Source of the DNA: Muraenolepis orangiensis | Lineage: Eukaryota > Chordata > Actinopteri > Gadiformes > Muraenolepididae | Reading direction: 5' to 3' | Length of the DNA: 64,000 nt | Assembly (NCBI GenBank): GCA_027704905.1 | Contig: JANIIK010000776.1 | Location: forward strand, 1 to 64,000 | Shown: positions 31,767 through 45,168 of the stretch, one piece after another | Layout of the letters: every line of letters starts with the position of its first letter | Numbering within the stretch: position 1 is the first letter of the stretch | Notes under the pieces: model-generated | The model's input: only the letters and a program-made list of their open reading frames with translations | Told to the model about the DNA's origin: nothing | Database searches by the model: none | Translations under genes and position numbers: made by a program

Positions 31767-34700
31767 ATGTGTGCCTATATTCGGATTGGAGTTGGAGTGT
31801 GTGTGGGGGTGAGGACCAGTGCTTGTAGTCAAACATTCATCCGACATTGTGTGCCTATATTCGGATTGGAGATGGAGTGTGTGTGGTGGTCAGGACCAGT
31901 GCTTTTAGTCATACACACATCCGACATTGAGTGCCTATTTTCGGATTGGAGATGGAGTGTGTGGGGGTCAGGACCAGTGCTCATTGTCATACACTTATCC
32001 GACATTGTGTGCCTATATTCGGATTGGAGATGGAGTGTGTGTGGTGGTCAGGACCTGTGCTTTTAGTCATACACACATCCGACATTGAGTGCCCATATTC
32101 GGATTGGAGATGGAGTGTGTGTGGGGGTGAGGACCAGTGCTTTTAGTCATACAATCGTCCGACATTGAGTGCCTATTTTCGGATTGGAGATGGAGTGTGT
32201 GTGGGTCAGTAACAGTGCTCATAGTCATACACTCATCCGACATTGTGTGGCTATATTTCGATTGAAGATGGAGTGTGTGTGGGGGTGAGGACCAGTGCTT
32301 TTAGTCAAACATTCAACCGACATTGTGTGCCTATATTCGGATTGGAGATTGAGTGTGTGTGGGGGTAAGGACCTGTGCTTGTAGTCAAACATTCATCCGA
32401 CATTGTGTGCCTATATTCGGATTGGAGATGGAGTGTGTGTGGGGGTCAGGACCAGTGCTTTTAGTCATACACACATCCAAAATTGAGTGCCTATTTTCGG
32501 ATTGGAGATGGAGTTTGTGTGGGGGTGAGGACCAGTGGTTTTAGTTAAATATTCATCCGACAATGTGTGCCTATATTCGGATTGGAGTTGGAGTGTGTGT
32601 GGGGGTCAGGACCAGTGCTTTTAGTCATACACACATCCAACATTGAGTGCCTATATTCGGATTGGAGATGGACTGTGTGGGGGTCAGGACCAGTGCTCAT
32701 AGTCATACACTTTTCCGACATTGTGTGCCTATATTCGGATTGGAGATGGAGTGTGTTTGGGGATGAGGACCAGTGCTTTTAGTCATACAATCGTCCGACA
32801 TTGAGTGCCTATATTCGGATTGGAGATGGAGTGTGTGGGGTCAGTGCCAGTGCTCATAGTCATACACTTATCCAACATTGTGTGCCTTTATTCGGATTGG
32901 AGAGGGAGTGTATGTGGGAGTCAGGACCAGTGCTTTTAGTCAAACATTCATCCGAAATTGAGTGCCTATATTCGGATTGGAGATGGAGTGTGTGTGGTGT
33001 CAGGACCAGTTCTCATAGTCTTACACTTATCCGACATTGTGTGCCAATATTCGGATTGGAGATGGAATGTGTGTGGGTCAGGAACAGTGCTCATACTCAT
33101 ACACTTATCCGACATTGAGTGCTTATTTTTAAATGGGAAATGGAGTGTGTGTGGGGGTCAGTACCAATGCTTTTAGTCAAACACTCATCCGACAGTTTGT
33201 GCCCATATTCGGATTGGAGATGGACTGTGTGTGGGGGTGAGGACCAGTGCTTTTAGTCTTACAATCATCCGACATTGAGTGCCTATTTTCGGATTGGAGA
33301 TGGAGTGTGTGGGGGTCAGGACCAGTGCTCATTGTCATACACTTATCCAACATTGTGTGCCTATATTCGGATTGGAGATGGAGTGTGTGGGGGTCAGGAC
33401 CAGTGCTCATAGTCATACACTTATCCGACATTGTGTGCTTATATTCCGATTGGAGATGGAGTTTGTGTGGGGGTGAGGACCAGTGCTTTTAGTTAAACAT
33501 TCATCCGACAATGTGTGCCTATATTCGGATTGGAGTTGGAGTGTGTGTGGGGGTGAGGACCAGTGCTTGTAGTCAAACATTCATCCGACATTGTGTGCCT
33601 ATATTCGGATTGGAGATGGAGTGTGTGTGGTGGTCAGGACCAGTGTTTTAGTCATACACACATCCGACATTGAGTGCCTATTTTCGGATTGGAGATGGAG
33701 TGTGTGGGGGTCAGGACCAGTGCTCATTGTCATACACTTATCCGACATTGTGTGCCTATATTCGGATTGGAGATGGAGTGTGTGTGGTGGTCAGGACCTG
33801 TGCTTTTAGTCATACACACATCCGACATTGAGTGCCCATATTCGGATTGGAGATGGAGTGTGTGTGGGGGTGAGGACCAGTGCTTTTAGTCATACAATCG
33901 TCCGACATTGAGTGCCTATTTTCGGATTGGAGATGGAGTGTGTGTGGGTCAGTAACAGTGCTCATAGTCATACACTCATCCGACATTGTGTGGCTATATT
34001 TCGATTGAAGATGGAGTGTGTGTGGGGGTGAGGACCAGTGCTTTTAGTCAAACATTCAACCGACATTGTGTGCCTATATTCGGATTGGAGATTGAGTGTG
34101 TGTGGGGGTAAGGACCTGTGCTTGTAGTCAAACATTCATCCGACATTGTGTGCCTATATTCGGATTGGAGATGGAGTGTGTGTGGGGGTCAGGACCAGTG
34201 CTTTTAGTCATACACACATCCGAAATTGAGTGCCTATTTTCGGATTGGAGATGGAGTTTGTGTGGGGGTGAGGACCAGTGGTTTTAGTTAAACATTCATC
34301 CGACAATGTGTGCCTATATTCGGATTGGAGTTGGAGTGTGTGTGGGGGTCAGGACCAGTGCTTTTAGTCATACACACATCCGACATTGAGTGCCTATTTT
34401 CGGATTGGAGATGGAGTGTGTGGGGGTCAGGACCAGTGCTCATTGTCATACACTTATCCAACATTGTGTGCCTATATTCGGATTGGAGATGGAGTGTGTG
34501 GGGTCAGTGCCAGTGCTCATAGTCATACACTTATCCAACATTGTGTGCCTTTATTCGGATTGGAGAGGGAGTGTGTGTGGGAGTCAGGACCAGTGCTTTT
34601 AGTCAAACATTCATCCGAAATTGAGTGCCTATATTCGGATTGGAGATGGAGTGTGTGTGGTGTCAGGACCAGTTCTCATAGTCTTACACTTATCCGACAT

Positions 34701-34781
34701 TGTGTGCCAATATTCGGATTGGAGATGGAATGTGTGTGGGTCAGGAACAGTGCTCATACTCATACACTTATCCGACATTGA
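31767..34781 (+). repeat. Higher-order repeat, 1743-bp period (22 monomers)
   Basis: 31767-33118 matches 33510-34781, at offset 1743 bp up to about 34380 and 1663 bp after, so the second copy lost about one monomer. Shared rare variants include attcaaccgacattg, gggggtaaggacctg, ggacctgtgcttttag and ctcatactcatac. The second copy has a 1-base loss (accagtgttttagtc) at about 33645. Confidence 0.86.
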
Positions 34782-35892
34782 GTGCTTATTTTTGAATGGG
34801 AAATGGAGTGTGTGTGGGGGTCAGTACCAATGCTTTTAGTCAAACACTCATCCGACAGTTTGTGCCCATATTCGGATTGGAGATGGACTGTGTGTGGGGG
34901 TGAGGACCAGTGCTTTTAGTCTTACAATCATCCGACATTGAGTGCCTATATTCGGATTGGTGATGGAGTGTGTGTGGGGTCAGGACCAGTGCTCATAGTC
35001 ATACACTCATCTGACATTGTGTGGCTATATTCGGATTGGAGATGGAGTTTGTGTGGGGGTGAGGACCAGTGCTTTTATTCAAACATACATCCGACATTGT
35101 GTGCCTATTTTCGGATTGGAGATGGAATGTGTGGGGGTCAGGACCAGTGCTCATTGTCATACACTTATCCAACATTGTGTGCCTATATTCAGATTGGAGA
35201 TGGAGTGTGTGGGGGTCAGGACCAGTGCTCATAGTCATACACTTATCCGACATTGTGTGCTTATATTCGGATTGGAGTTGGAGTGTGTGTGGGGGTGAGG
35301 ACCAGTGCTTGTAGTCAAACATTCATCCGACATTGTGTGCCTATATTCGGATTGGAGATGGAGTGTGTGTGGTGGTCAGGACCAGTGCTTTTACTCAAAC
35401 ATTCATCCGACATTGAGTGCCTATATTCGGATTGGAGATGGAGTGTGTGTGGTGTCAGGACCAGTTCTCATAGTCTTACACTTATCAGACATTGTGTGCC
35501 AATATTCGGATTGGAGATGGAATGTGTGTGGGTCAGGAACAGTGCTCATAGTCATACACTTATCCGACATTGAGTGCTTATTTTTGGATGGGAAATGGAG
35601 TGTGTGTGGGGGTCAGTACCAGTGCTTTTAGTCTTACAATCATCCGACATTGAGTGCCTATATTCGGATTGGAGATGGAGTGTGTGTGGGGTCAGGACCA
35701 TTATTCATAGTCATACACTCATCTGACATTGTGTGGCTATATTCGGAATGGAGATGGAGTTTGTGTGGGGGTGAGGACCAGTGCTTTTATTCAAACATAC
35801 ATCCGACAATGTGTGCCTATATTCGGATTGGAGAGGGAGTTTGTGTGAGGGTGAGGACCAGTGCTTTTAGTTAAACATTCATCCGACAATGT

Positions 35893-38800
35893 GTGCCTAT
35901 ATTCGGATTGGAGTTGGAGTGTGTGTGGGGGTCAGGTCCAGTGCTTTTAGTCATACACACATCCGACATTGAGTGCCTATTTTCGGATTGGAGATGGAGT
36001 GTGTGGTGGTCAGGACCAGTGCTCATTGTCATACACTTATCCAACATTGTGTGCCTATATTCGGATTGGAGATGGAGTTTGTGTGGGGGTGAGGACCAGT
36101 GCTTTTATTCAAACATTCATCCGACATTGTGTGCCTATATTCGGATTGGTGATGGAGTGTGTGTGGGGGTCAGGACCAGTGCTTTTAGTCATACACACAT
36201 CCGACATTGAGTGCCTATTTTCGGATTGGAGATAGAGTGTGTGGGGGTCAGGACCAGTGCTCATTGTCATACACTTATCCAACATTGTGTGCCTATATTC
36301 GGATTGGAGATGGAGTGTGTGGGGGTCAGGACCAGTGCTCATAGTCATACACTTATCCGACATTGTGTGCCTATATTCGGATTGGAGAATGAGTGTTTGT
36401 GGGGGTCAGGACCAGTGCATTTAGTCAAACATTCATCTGAAATTGAGTGCCTATATTCGGATTGGAGATGGAGTTTGTGTGGGGGTGAGGACCAGTGCTT
36501 TTATTCAAACATACATCCGACATTGTGTGCCTATATTTGGATTGGTGAAGGAGTGTGTGTGGGGGTCAGGACCAGTGCTTTTAGACATACACACATCCGA
36601 CATTGAGTGCCTATTTTCGGATTGGAGATGGAATGTGTGTGGGTCAGGAACAGTGCTCATAGTCATACACTTATCCGACATTGAGTGCTTATTTTTGGAT
36701 GGGAAATGGAGTGTGTGTGGGGGTCAGTACCAATGCTTTTAGTCAAACACTCATCCGACAGTTTGTGCCCATATTCGGATTTGAGATGGAGTGTGTGTGG
36801 GTCAGTAACAGTGCTCATAGTCATACACTTATCCGACATTGAGTGCTTATTTTTGGATGGGAAATGGAGTGTGTGTGGGGGTCAGTACCAATGCTTTTAG
36901 TCAAACACTCATCCGACAGTTTGTGCCCATATTCGGATTGGAGATGGACTGTGTGTGGGGGTGAGGACCAGTGCTTTTAGTCTTACAATCATCCGACATT
37001 GAGTGCTTATATTCAAATTGGTGATGGAGTGTGTGTGGGGTCAGGACCAGTGCTCATATTCATACACTCATCTGACATTGTGTGGCTATATTCGGATTGG
37101 AGATGGAGTTTGTGTGGGAGTGAGGACCAGTGCTTTTATTCAAACATACATCCGACATTGTGTGCCTATTTTCAGATTGGAGATGGAGTGTGTGGGGGTC
37201 AGGACCAGTGCTCATTGTCATACACTTATCCAACATTGTGTGCCTATATTCGGATTGGAGATGGAGTGTGTGGGGGTCAGGACCAGTGCTCATAGTCATA
37301 CACTTATCCGACATTGTGTGCTTATATTCCGATTGGAGATGGAGTTTGTCTGGGGGTGAGGACCAGTGCTTTTAGTTAAACATTCATCTGACAATGTGTG
37401 CCTATATTCGGATTGGAGTTGGAGTGTGTGTGGGGGTGAGGACCAGTGCTTGTAGTCAAACATTCATCCGACATTGTGTGCCTATATTCGGATTGGAGAT
37501 GGAGTGTGTGTGGTGGTCAGGACCAGTGCTTTTAGTCATACACACATCCGACATTGAGTGCCTATTTTCGGATTGGAGATGGAGTGTGTAGGGGTCAGGA
37601 CCAGTGCTCATTGTCATACACTTATCCGACATTGTGTGCCTATATTCGGATTGGAGATGGAGTGTGTGTGGTGGTCAGGACCAGTGCTTTTAGTCATACA
37701 CACATCCGACATTGAGTGCCCATATTCGGATTGGAGATGGAGTGTGTGTGGGGGTGAGGACCAGTGCTTTTAGTCATACAATCGTCCGACATTGAGTGCC
37801 TATATTCGGATTGGAGATGGAGTGTGTGTGGGTCAGTAACAGTGCTCATAGTCATACACTCATCCGACATTGTGTGGCTATATTTCGATTGAAGATGGAG
37901 TGTGTGTGGGGGTGAGGACCAGTGCTTTTAGTCAAACATTCAACCGACATTGTGTGCCTATATTCGGATTGGAGATTGAGTGTGTGTGGGGGTGAGGACC
38001 TGTGCTTGTAGTCAAACATTCATCCGACATTGTGTGCCTATATTCGGATTGGAGATGGAGTGTGTGTGGGGGTCAGGACCAGTGCTTTTAATCATACACA
38101 CATCCGAAATTGAGTGCCTATTTTCGGATTGGAGATGGAGTTTGTGTGGGGGTGAGGACCAGTGGTTTTAGTTAAACATTCATCCGACAATGTGTGCCTA
38201 TATTCGGATTGGAGTTGGAGTGTGTGTGGGGGTCAGGACCAGTGCTTTTAGTCATACACACATCCAACATTGAGTGCCTATATTCGGATTGGAGATGGAC
38301 TGTGTGGGGGTCAGGACGAGTGCTCATAGTCATACACTTTTCCGACATTGTGTGCCTATATTCGGATTGGAGATGGAGTGTGTGTGGGGATGAGGACCAG
38401 TGCTTTTAGTCATACAATCGTCCGACATTGAGTGCCTATATTCGGATTGGAGATGGAGTGTGTGTGGTGTCAGAACCAGTTCTCATAGTCTTACACTTAT
38501 CCGACATTGTGTGCCAATATTCGGATTGGAGATGGAATGTGTGTGGGTCAGGACCAGTATTCATAGTCATACACTCATCTGACATTGTGTGGCTATATTC
38601 GGATTGGAGATGGAGTTTGTGTGGGGGTGAGGACCAGTGCTTTTATTCAAACATACATCCGACATTGTGTGCCTATATTTGGATTGGTGATGGAGTGTGT
38701 GTGGGGGTCAGGACCAGTGCTTTTAGACATACACACATCCGACATTGAGTGCCTATTTTCAGATTGGAGATGGAGTGTGTGGGGGTCAGGACCAGTGCTC

Positions 38801-39560
38801 ATTGTCATACACTTATCCAACATTGTGTGCCTATATTCGGATTGGAGATGGAGTGTGTGGGGGTCAGGACCAGTGCTCATAGTCATACACTTATCCGACA
38901 TTGTGTGCTTATATTCCGATTGGAGATGGAGTTTGTGTGAGGGTGAGGACCAGTGCTTTTAGTTAAACATTCATCCGACAATGTGTGCCTATATTCGGAT
39001 TGGAGTTGGAGTGTGTGTGGGGGTCAGGTCCAGTGCTTTTAGTCATACACACATCCGACATTGAGTGCCTATTTTCGGATTGGAGATGGAGTGTGTGGTG
39101 GTCAGGACCAGTGCTCATTGTCATACACTTATCCAACATTGTGTGCCTATATTCGGATTGGAGATGGAGTTTGTGTGGGGGTGAGGACCAGTGCTTTTAT
39201 TCAAACATTCATCCGACATTGTGTGCCTATATTCGGATTGGTGATGGAGTGTGTGTGGGGGTCAGGACCAGTGCTTTTAGTCATACACACATCCGACATT
39301 GAGTGCCTATTTTCGGATTGGAGATAGAGTGTGTGGGGGTCAGGACCAGTGCTCATTGTCATACACTTATCCAACATTGTGTGCCTATATTCGGATTGGA
39401 GATGGAGTGTGTGGGGGTCAGGACCAGTGCTCATAGTCATACACTTATCCGACATTGTGTGCCTATATTCGGATTGGAGAATGAGTGTTTGTGGGGGTCA
39501 GGACCAGTGCATTTAGTCAAACATTCATCTGAAATTGAGTGCCTATATTCGGATTGGAGA
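35893..39560 (+). repeat. Higher-order repeat pair, 3092-bp offset (39 monomers)
   Basis: 35893-36470 matches 38985-39560 at offset 3092 bp, sharing the ggtccagtg, tgtggtggtcagg and gattggagatagag units in order and the cattcatctgaaattg variant. Between them the order of units differs, so only the edges of the period are conserved. Confidence 0.8.
36685..36999 (+). repeat. Local two-monomer (158-bp) duplication
   Basis: The variant unit with gcttatttttggatgggaaa and the following acagtttgtgccc unit occur at 36685 and again at 36843, 158 bp apart. Elsewhere in the window this pair occurs once per cassette. The second pair begins after a gatttgagatgg unit not seen in neighbouring cassettes. 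Confidence 0.8.
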
Positions 39561-40229
39561 TGGAGTGTGTGTGGTGTCAGGACCAGTTCTCATAGTCTTA
39601 CACTTATCCGACATTGTGTGCCAATATTCGGATTGGAGATGGAATGTGTGTGGGTCAGGAACAGTGCTCATAGTCATACACTTATCCGACATTGAGTGCT
39701 TATTTTTGGATGGGAAATGGAGTGTGTGTGGGGGTCAGTACCAATGCTTTTAGTCAAACACTCATCCGAAAGTTTGTGCCTATATTCAAATTGGTGATGG
39801 AGTGTGTGTGGGGTCAGGACCAGTGCTCATAGTCATACACTCATCTGACATTGTGTGGCTATATTCGGATTGGAGATGGAGTGTGTGGGGGTCAGGACCA
39901 GTGCTCATAGTCATACACTTATCCGACATTGTGTGCTTATATTCCGATTGGAGATGGAGTTTGTGTGGGGGTGAGGACCAGTGCTTTTAGTTAAACATTC
40001 ATCCGGCAATGTGTGCCTATATTCGGATTGGAGTTGGAGTGTGTGTGGGGGTGAGGACCAGTGCTTGTAGTCAAACATTCATCCGACATTGTGTGCCTAT
40101 ATTCGGATTGGAGATGGAGTGTGTGTGGTGGTCAGGACCAGTGCTTTTAGTCATACACACATCCGACATTGAGTGCCTATTTTCGGATTGGAGATGGAGT
40201 GTGTGTGGGGGTGAGGACCAGTGCTTTTA

Positions 40230-41170
40230 GTCATACAATCGTCCGACATTGAGTGCCTATATTCGGATTGGAGATGGAGTGTGTGTGGGTCAGTAACAGT
40301 GCTCATAGTCATACACTCATCCGACATTGTGTGGCTATATTTCGATTGAAGATGGAGTGTGTGTGGGGGTGAGGACCAGTGCTTTTAGTCAAACATTCAT
40401 CCGACATTGTGTGCCTATATTCGGATTGGAGATTGAGTGTGTGTGGGGGTGAGGACCTGTGCTTGTAGTCAAACATTCATCCGACATTGTGTGCCTATAT
40501 TCGGATTGGAGATGGAGTGTGTGTGGGGGTCAGGACCAGTGCTCATTGTCATACACTTATCCGACATTGTGTGCCTATATTCGGATTGGAGATGGAGTGT
40601 GTGTGGTGGTCAGGACCAGTGCTTTTAGTCATACACACATCCGACATTGAGTGCCCATATTCGGATTGGAGATGGAGTGTGTGTGGGGGTGAGGACCAGT
40701 GCTTTTAGTCATACAATCGTCCGACATTGAGTGCCTATATTCGGATTGGAGATGGAGTGTGTGTGGGTCAGTAACAGTGCTCATAGTCATACACTCATCC
40801 GACATTGTGTGGCTATATTTCGATTGAAGATGGAGTGTGTGTGGGGGTGAGGACCAGTGCTTTTAGTCAAACATTCATCCGACATTGTGTGCCTATATTC
40901 GGATTGGAGATTGAGTGTGTGTGGGGGTGAGGACCTGTGCTTGTAGTCAAACATTCATCCGACATTGTGTGCCTATATTCGGATTGGAGATGGAGTGTGT
41001 GTGGGGGTCAGGACCAGTGCTTTTAGTCATACACACATCCGAAATTGAGTGCCTATTTTCGGATTGGAGATGGAGTTTGTGTGGGGGTGAGGACCAGTGG
41101 TTTTAGTTAAACATTCATCCGACAATGTGTGCCTATATTCGGATTGGAGTTGGAGTGTGTGTGGGGGTCA
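40230..41170 (+). repeat. Tandem duplication, 478-bp period (6 monomers)
   Basis: Two copies at offset 478 bp carry, in order, the caatcgtccgac unit, the gggtcagtaacagtg unit, the tatatttcgattgaag unit and the gacctgtgcttgtag unit (for example 40437 and 40915). The same set recurs at 42819, offset 1904 bp from the second copy. Confidence 0.83.
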
Positions 41171-43459
41171 GGACCAGTGCTTTTATTCATACACACATCC
41201 AACATTGAGTGCCTATATTCGGATTGGAGATGGACTGTGTGGGGGTCAGGACCAGTGCTCATAATCATACACTTTTCCGACATTGTGTGCCTATATTCGG
41301 ATTGGAGATGGAGTGTGTGTGGGGATGAGGACCAGTGCTTTTAGTCATACAATCGTCCGACATTGAGTGCCTATTTTCGGATTGGAGATAGAGTGTGTGG
41401 GGGTCAGGACCAGTGCTCATTGTCATACACTTATCCAACATTGTGTGCCTATATTCGGATTGGAGATGGAGTGTGTGGGGGTCAGGACCAGTGCTCATAG
41501 TCATACACTTATCCGACATTGTGTGCCTATATTCGGATTGGAGAATGAGTGTTTGTGGGGGTCAGGACCAGTGCATTTAGTCAAACATTCATCCGAAATT
41601 GAGTGCCTATATTCGGATTGGAGATGGAGTGTGTGTGGTGTCAGGACCAGTTCTCATAGTCTTACACTTATCCGACATTGTGTGCCAATATTCGGATTGG
41701 AGATGGAATGTGTGTGGGTCAGGAACAGTGCTCATAGTCATACACTTATCCGACATTGAGTGCTTATTTTTGGATGGGAAATGGAGTGTGTGTGGGGGTC
41801 AGTACCAATGCTTTTAGTCAAACACTCATCCGACAGTTTGTGCCCATATTCGGATTGGAGATGGACTGTGTGTGGGGGTGAGGACCAGTGCTTTTAGTCT
41901 TACAATCATCCGACATTGAGTGCCTATATTCAAATTGGTGATGGAGTGTGTGTGGGTTCAGGACCAGTGCTCATAGTCATACACTCATCTGACATTGTGT
42001 GGCTATATTCGGATTGGAGATGGAGTTTGTGTGGGGGTGAGGACCAGTGCTTTTATTCAAACATACATCCGACATTGTGTGCCGATTTTCGGATTGGAGA
42101 TGGAGTGTGTGGGGGTCAGGACCAGTGCTCATAGTCATACACTTATCCGACATTGTGTGCTTATATTCCGATTGGAGATGGAGTTTGTGTGGGGGTGAGG
42201 ACCAGTGCTTTTAGTTAAACATTCATCCGACAATGTGTGCCTATATTCGGATTGGAGTTGGAGTGTGTGTGGGGGTGAGGACCAGTGCTTGTAGTCAAAC
42301 ATTCATCCGACATTGTGTGCCTATATTCGGATTGGAGATGGAGTGTGTGTGGTGGTCAGGACCAGTGCTTTTAGTCATACACACATCCGACATTGAGTGC
42401 CTATTTTCGGATTGGAGATGGAGTGTGTGGGGGTCAGGACCAGTGCTCATTGTCATACACTTATCCGACATTGTGTGCCTATATTCGCATTGGAGATGGA
42501 GTGTGTGTGGTGGTCAGGACCAGTGCTTTTAGTCATACACACATCCGACATTGAGTGCCCATATTCGGATTGGAGATGGAGTGTGTGTGGGGGTGAGGAC
42601 CAGTGCTTTTAGTCATACAATCGTCCGACATTGAGTGCCTATATTCGGATTGGAGATGGAGTGTGTGTGGGTCAGTAACAGTGCTCATAGTCATACACTC
42701 ATCCGACATTGTGTGGCTATATTTCGATTGAAGATGGAGTGTGTGTGGGGGTGAGGACCAGTGCTTTTAGTCAAACATTCATCCGACATTGTATGCCTAT
42801 ATTCGGATTGGAGATTGAGTGTGTGTGGGGGTGAGGACCTGTGCTTGTAGTCAAACATTCATCCGACATTGTGTGCCTATATTCGGATTGGAGATGGAGT
42901 GTGTCTGGGGGTCAGGACCAGTGCTTTTAGTCATACACACATCCGAAATTGAGTGCCTATTTTCGGATTGGAGATGGAGTTTGTGTGGGGGTGAGGACCA
43001 GTGGTTTTAGTTAAACATTCATCCGACAATGTGTGCCTATATTCGGATTGGAGTTGGAGTGTGTGTGGGGGTCAGGACCAGTGCTTTTAGTCATACACAC
43101 ATCCAACATTGAGTGCCTATATTCGGATTGGAGATGGACTGTGTGGGGGTCAGGACCAGTGCTCATAGTCATACACTTTTCCGACATTGTGTGCCTATAT
43201 TCGGATTGGAGATGGAGTGTGTGTGGGGATGAGGACCAGTGCTTTTAGTCATACAATCGTCCAACATTGAGTGCCTATATTCGGATTGGAGATGGAGTGT
43301 GTGGGGTCAGTGCCAGTGCTCATAGTCATACACTTATCCAACATTGTGTGCCTTTATTCGGATTGGAGAGGGAGTGTGTGTGGGAGTCAGGACCAGTGCT
43401 TTTAGTCAAACATTCATCCGACATTGTGTGCCTATATTTTGATTGGAGATGGAGTGTGT

Positions 43460-44640
43460 GTGGGGGTCAGGACCAGTGCTTTTAGTCATACACACATCCG
43501 ACATTATGTGCCTATATTCGGAATGGAGATGGAGTGTGTGGGGGTCAGGACCAGTGCTAATTGTCATACACTTATCCGACATTGAGTGCCTATTTCGGAT
43601 GGGAGATGGAGTGTGTGTGGGAGTCAGGACCAGTGCTTTTAGTCAAACATACATCCGACATTGTGTGCCTATATTCGGATTGGAGATGGAGTTTGTATGG
43701 GCATGAGGACCAGTGCTTTTAGTTAAACATTCATCCGACAATGTGTGCCTATATTCGGATTGGAGATGGAGTGTGTTTGGGGGTCAGGTCCAGTGCTTTT
43801 AGTCATACACACATCCGACATTGAGTGCCTATTTTCGGATTGGAGAATGAGTGTTTGTGGGGGTCAGGACCAGTGCATTTAGTCAAACATTCATCCGAAA
43901 TTGAGTGCCTATATTCGGATTGGAGATGGAGTGTGTGTGGTGTCAGGACCAGTTCTCATAGTCTTACACTTATCCGACATTGTGTGCCAATATTCGGATT
44001 GGAGATGGAATGTGTGTGGGTCAGGAACAGTGCTCATATTCATACACTTATCCGACATTGAGTGCTTATTTTTGGATGGGAAATGGAGTGTGTGTGGGGG
44101 TCAGTACCAATGCTTTTAGTCAAACACTCATCTGACAGTTTGTGCCCATATTCGGATTGGAGATGGACTGTGTGTGGGGGTGAGGACCAGTGCTTTTAGT
44201 CTTACAATCATCCGACATTGAGTGCCTATATTCGGATTGGTGATGGAGTGTGTGTGGGGTCAGGACCAGTTCTCATAGTCATACACTCATCTGACATTGT
44301 GTGGCTATATTCGGATTGGAGATGGAGTGTGTGTGGGGGTCAGGACCAGTGCTTTTAGTCATACACACATCCGACATTATGTGCCTATATTCGGAATGGA
44401 GATGGAGTGTGTGGGGGTCAGGACCAGTGCTAATTGTCATACACTTATCCGACATTGAGTGCCTATTTCGGATGGGAGATGGAGTGTGTGTGGGAGTCAG
44501 GACCAGTGCTTTTAGTCAAACATACATCCGACATTGTGTGCCTATATTCGGATTGGAGATGGAGTTTGTATGGGCATGAGGACCAGTGCTTTTAGTTAAA
44601 CATTCATCCGACAATGTGTGCCTATATTCGGATTGGAGTT
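43460..44640 (+). repeat. Higher-order repeat, 873-bp period (11 monomers)
   Basis: 43460-43760 recurs at 44333-44633 at offset 873 bp, with the cattatgtgcctatattcggaa unit, the tgctaattgtc unit, the cctatttcggatggg unit and the private variant tttgtatgggcatgagg in both. The shared private variant supports recent duplication. Confidence 0.82.
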
Positions 44641-45168
44641 GGAGTGTGTGTGGGGGTCAGGTCCAGTGCTTTTAGTCATACACACATCCGACATTGAGTG
44701 CCTATTTTCGGATTGGAGATGGAGTGTGTGGGGGTCAGGACCAGTGCTCATTGTCATACACTTATCCAACATTGTGTTCCTATATTCGGATTGGAGATGG
44801 AGTGTGTGGGGGTCAGGACCAGTGTTCATAGTCATACACTTATCTGACATTGTGTGCCTATATTCGGATTGGAGAATGAGTGTTTGTGGGGGTCAGGACC
44901 AGTGCATTTAGTCAAAAATTCATCCGAAATTGAGTGCCTATATTCGGATTGGAGATGGAGTGTGTGTGGTGTCAGGACCAGTTCTCATAGTCTTACACTT
45001 ATCCGACATTGAGTGCTTATTTTTGGATGGGAAATGGAGTGTGTGTGGGGGTCAGTACCAATGCTTTTAGTCAAACACTCATCTGACAGTTTGTGCCCAT
45101 ATTCGGATTGGAGATGGACTGTGTGTGGGGGTGAGGACCAGTGCTTTTAGTCTTACAATCATCCGACA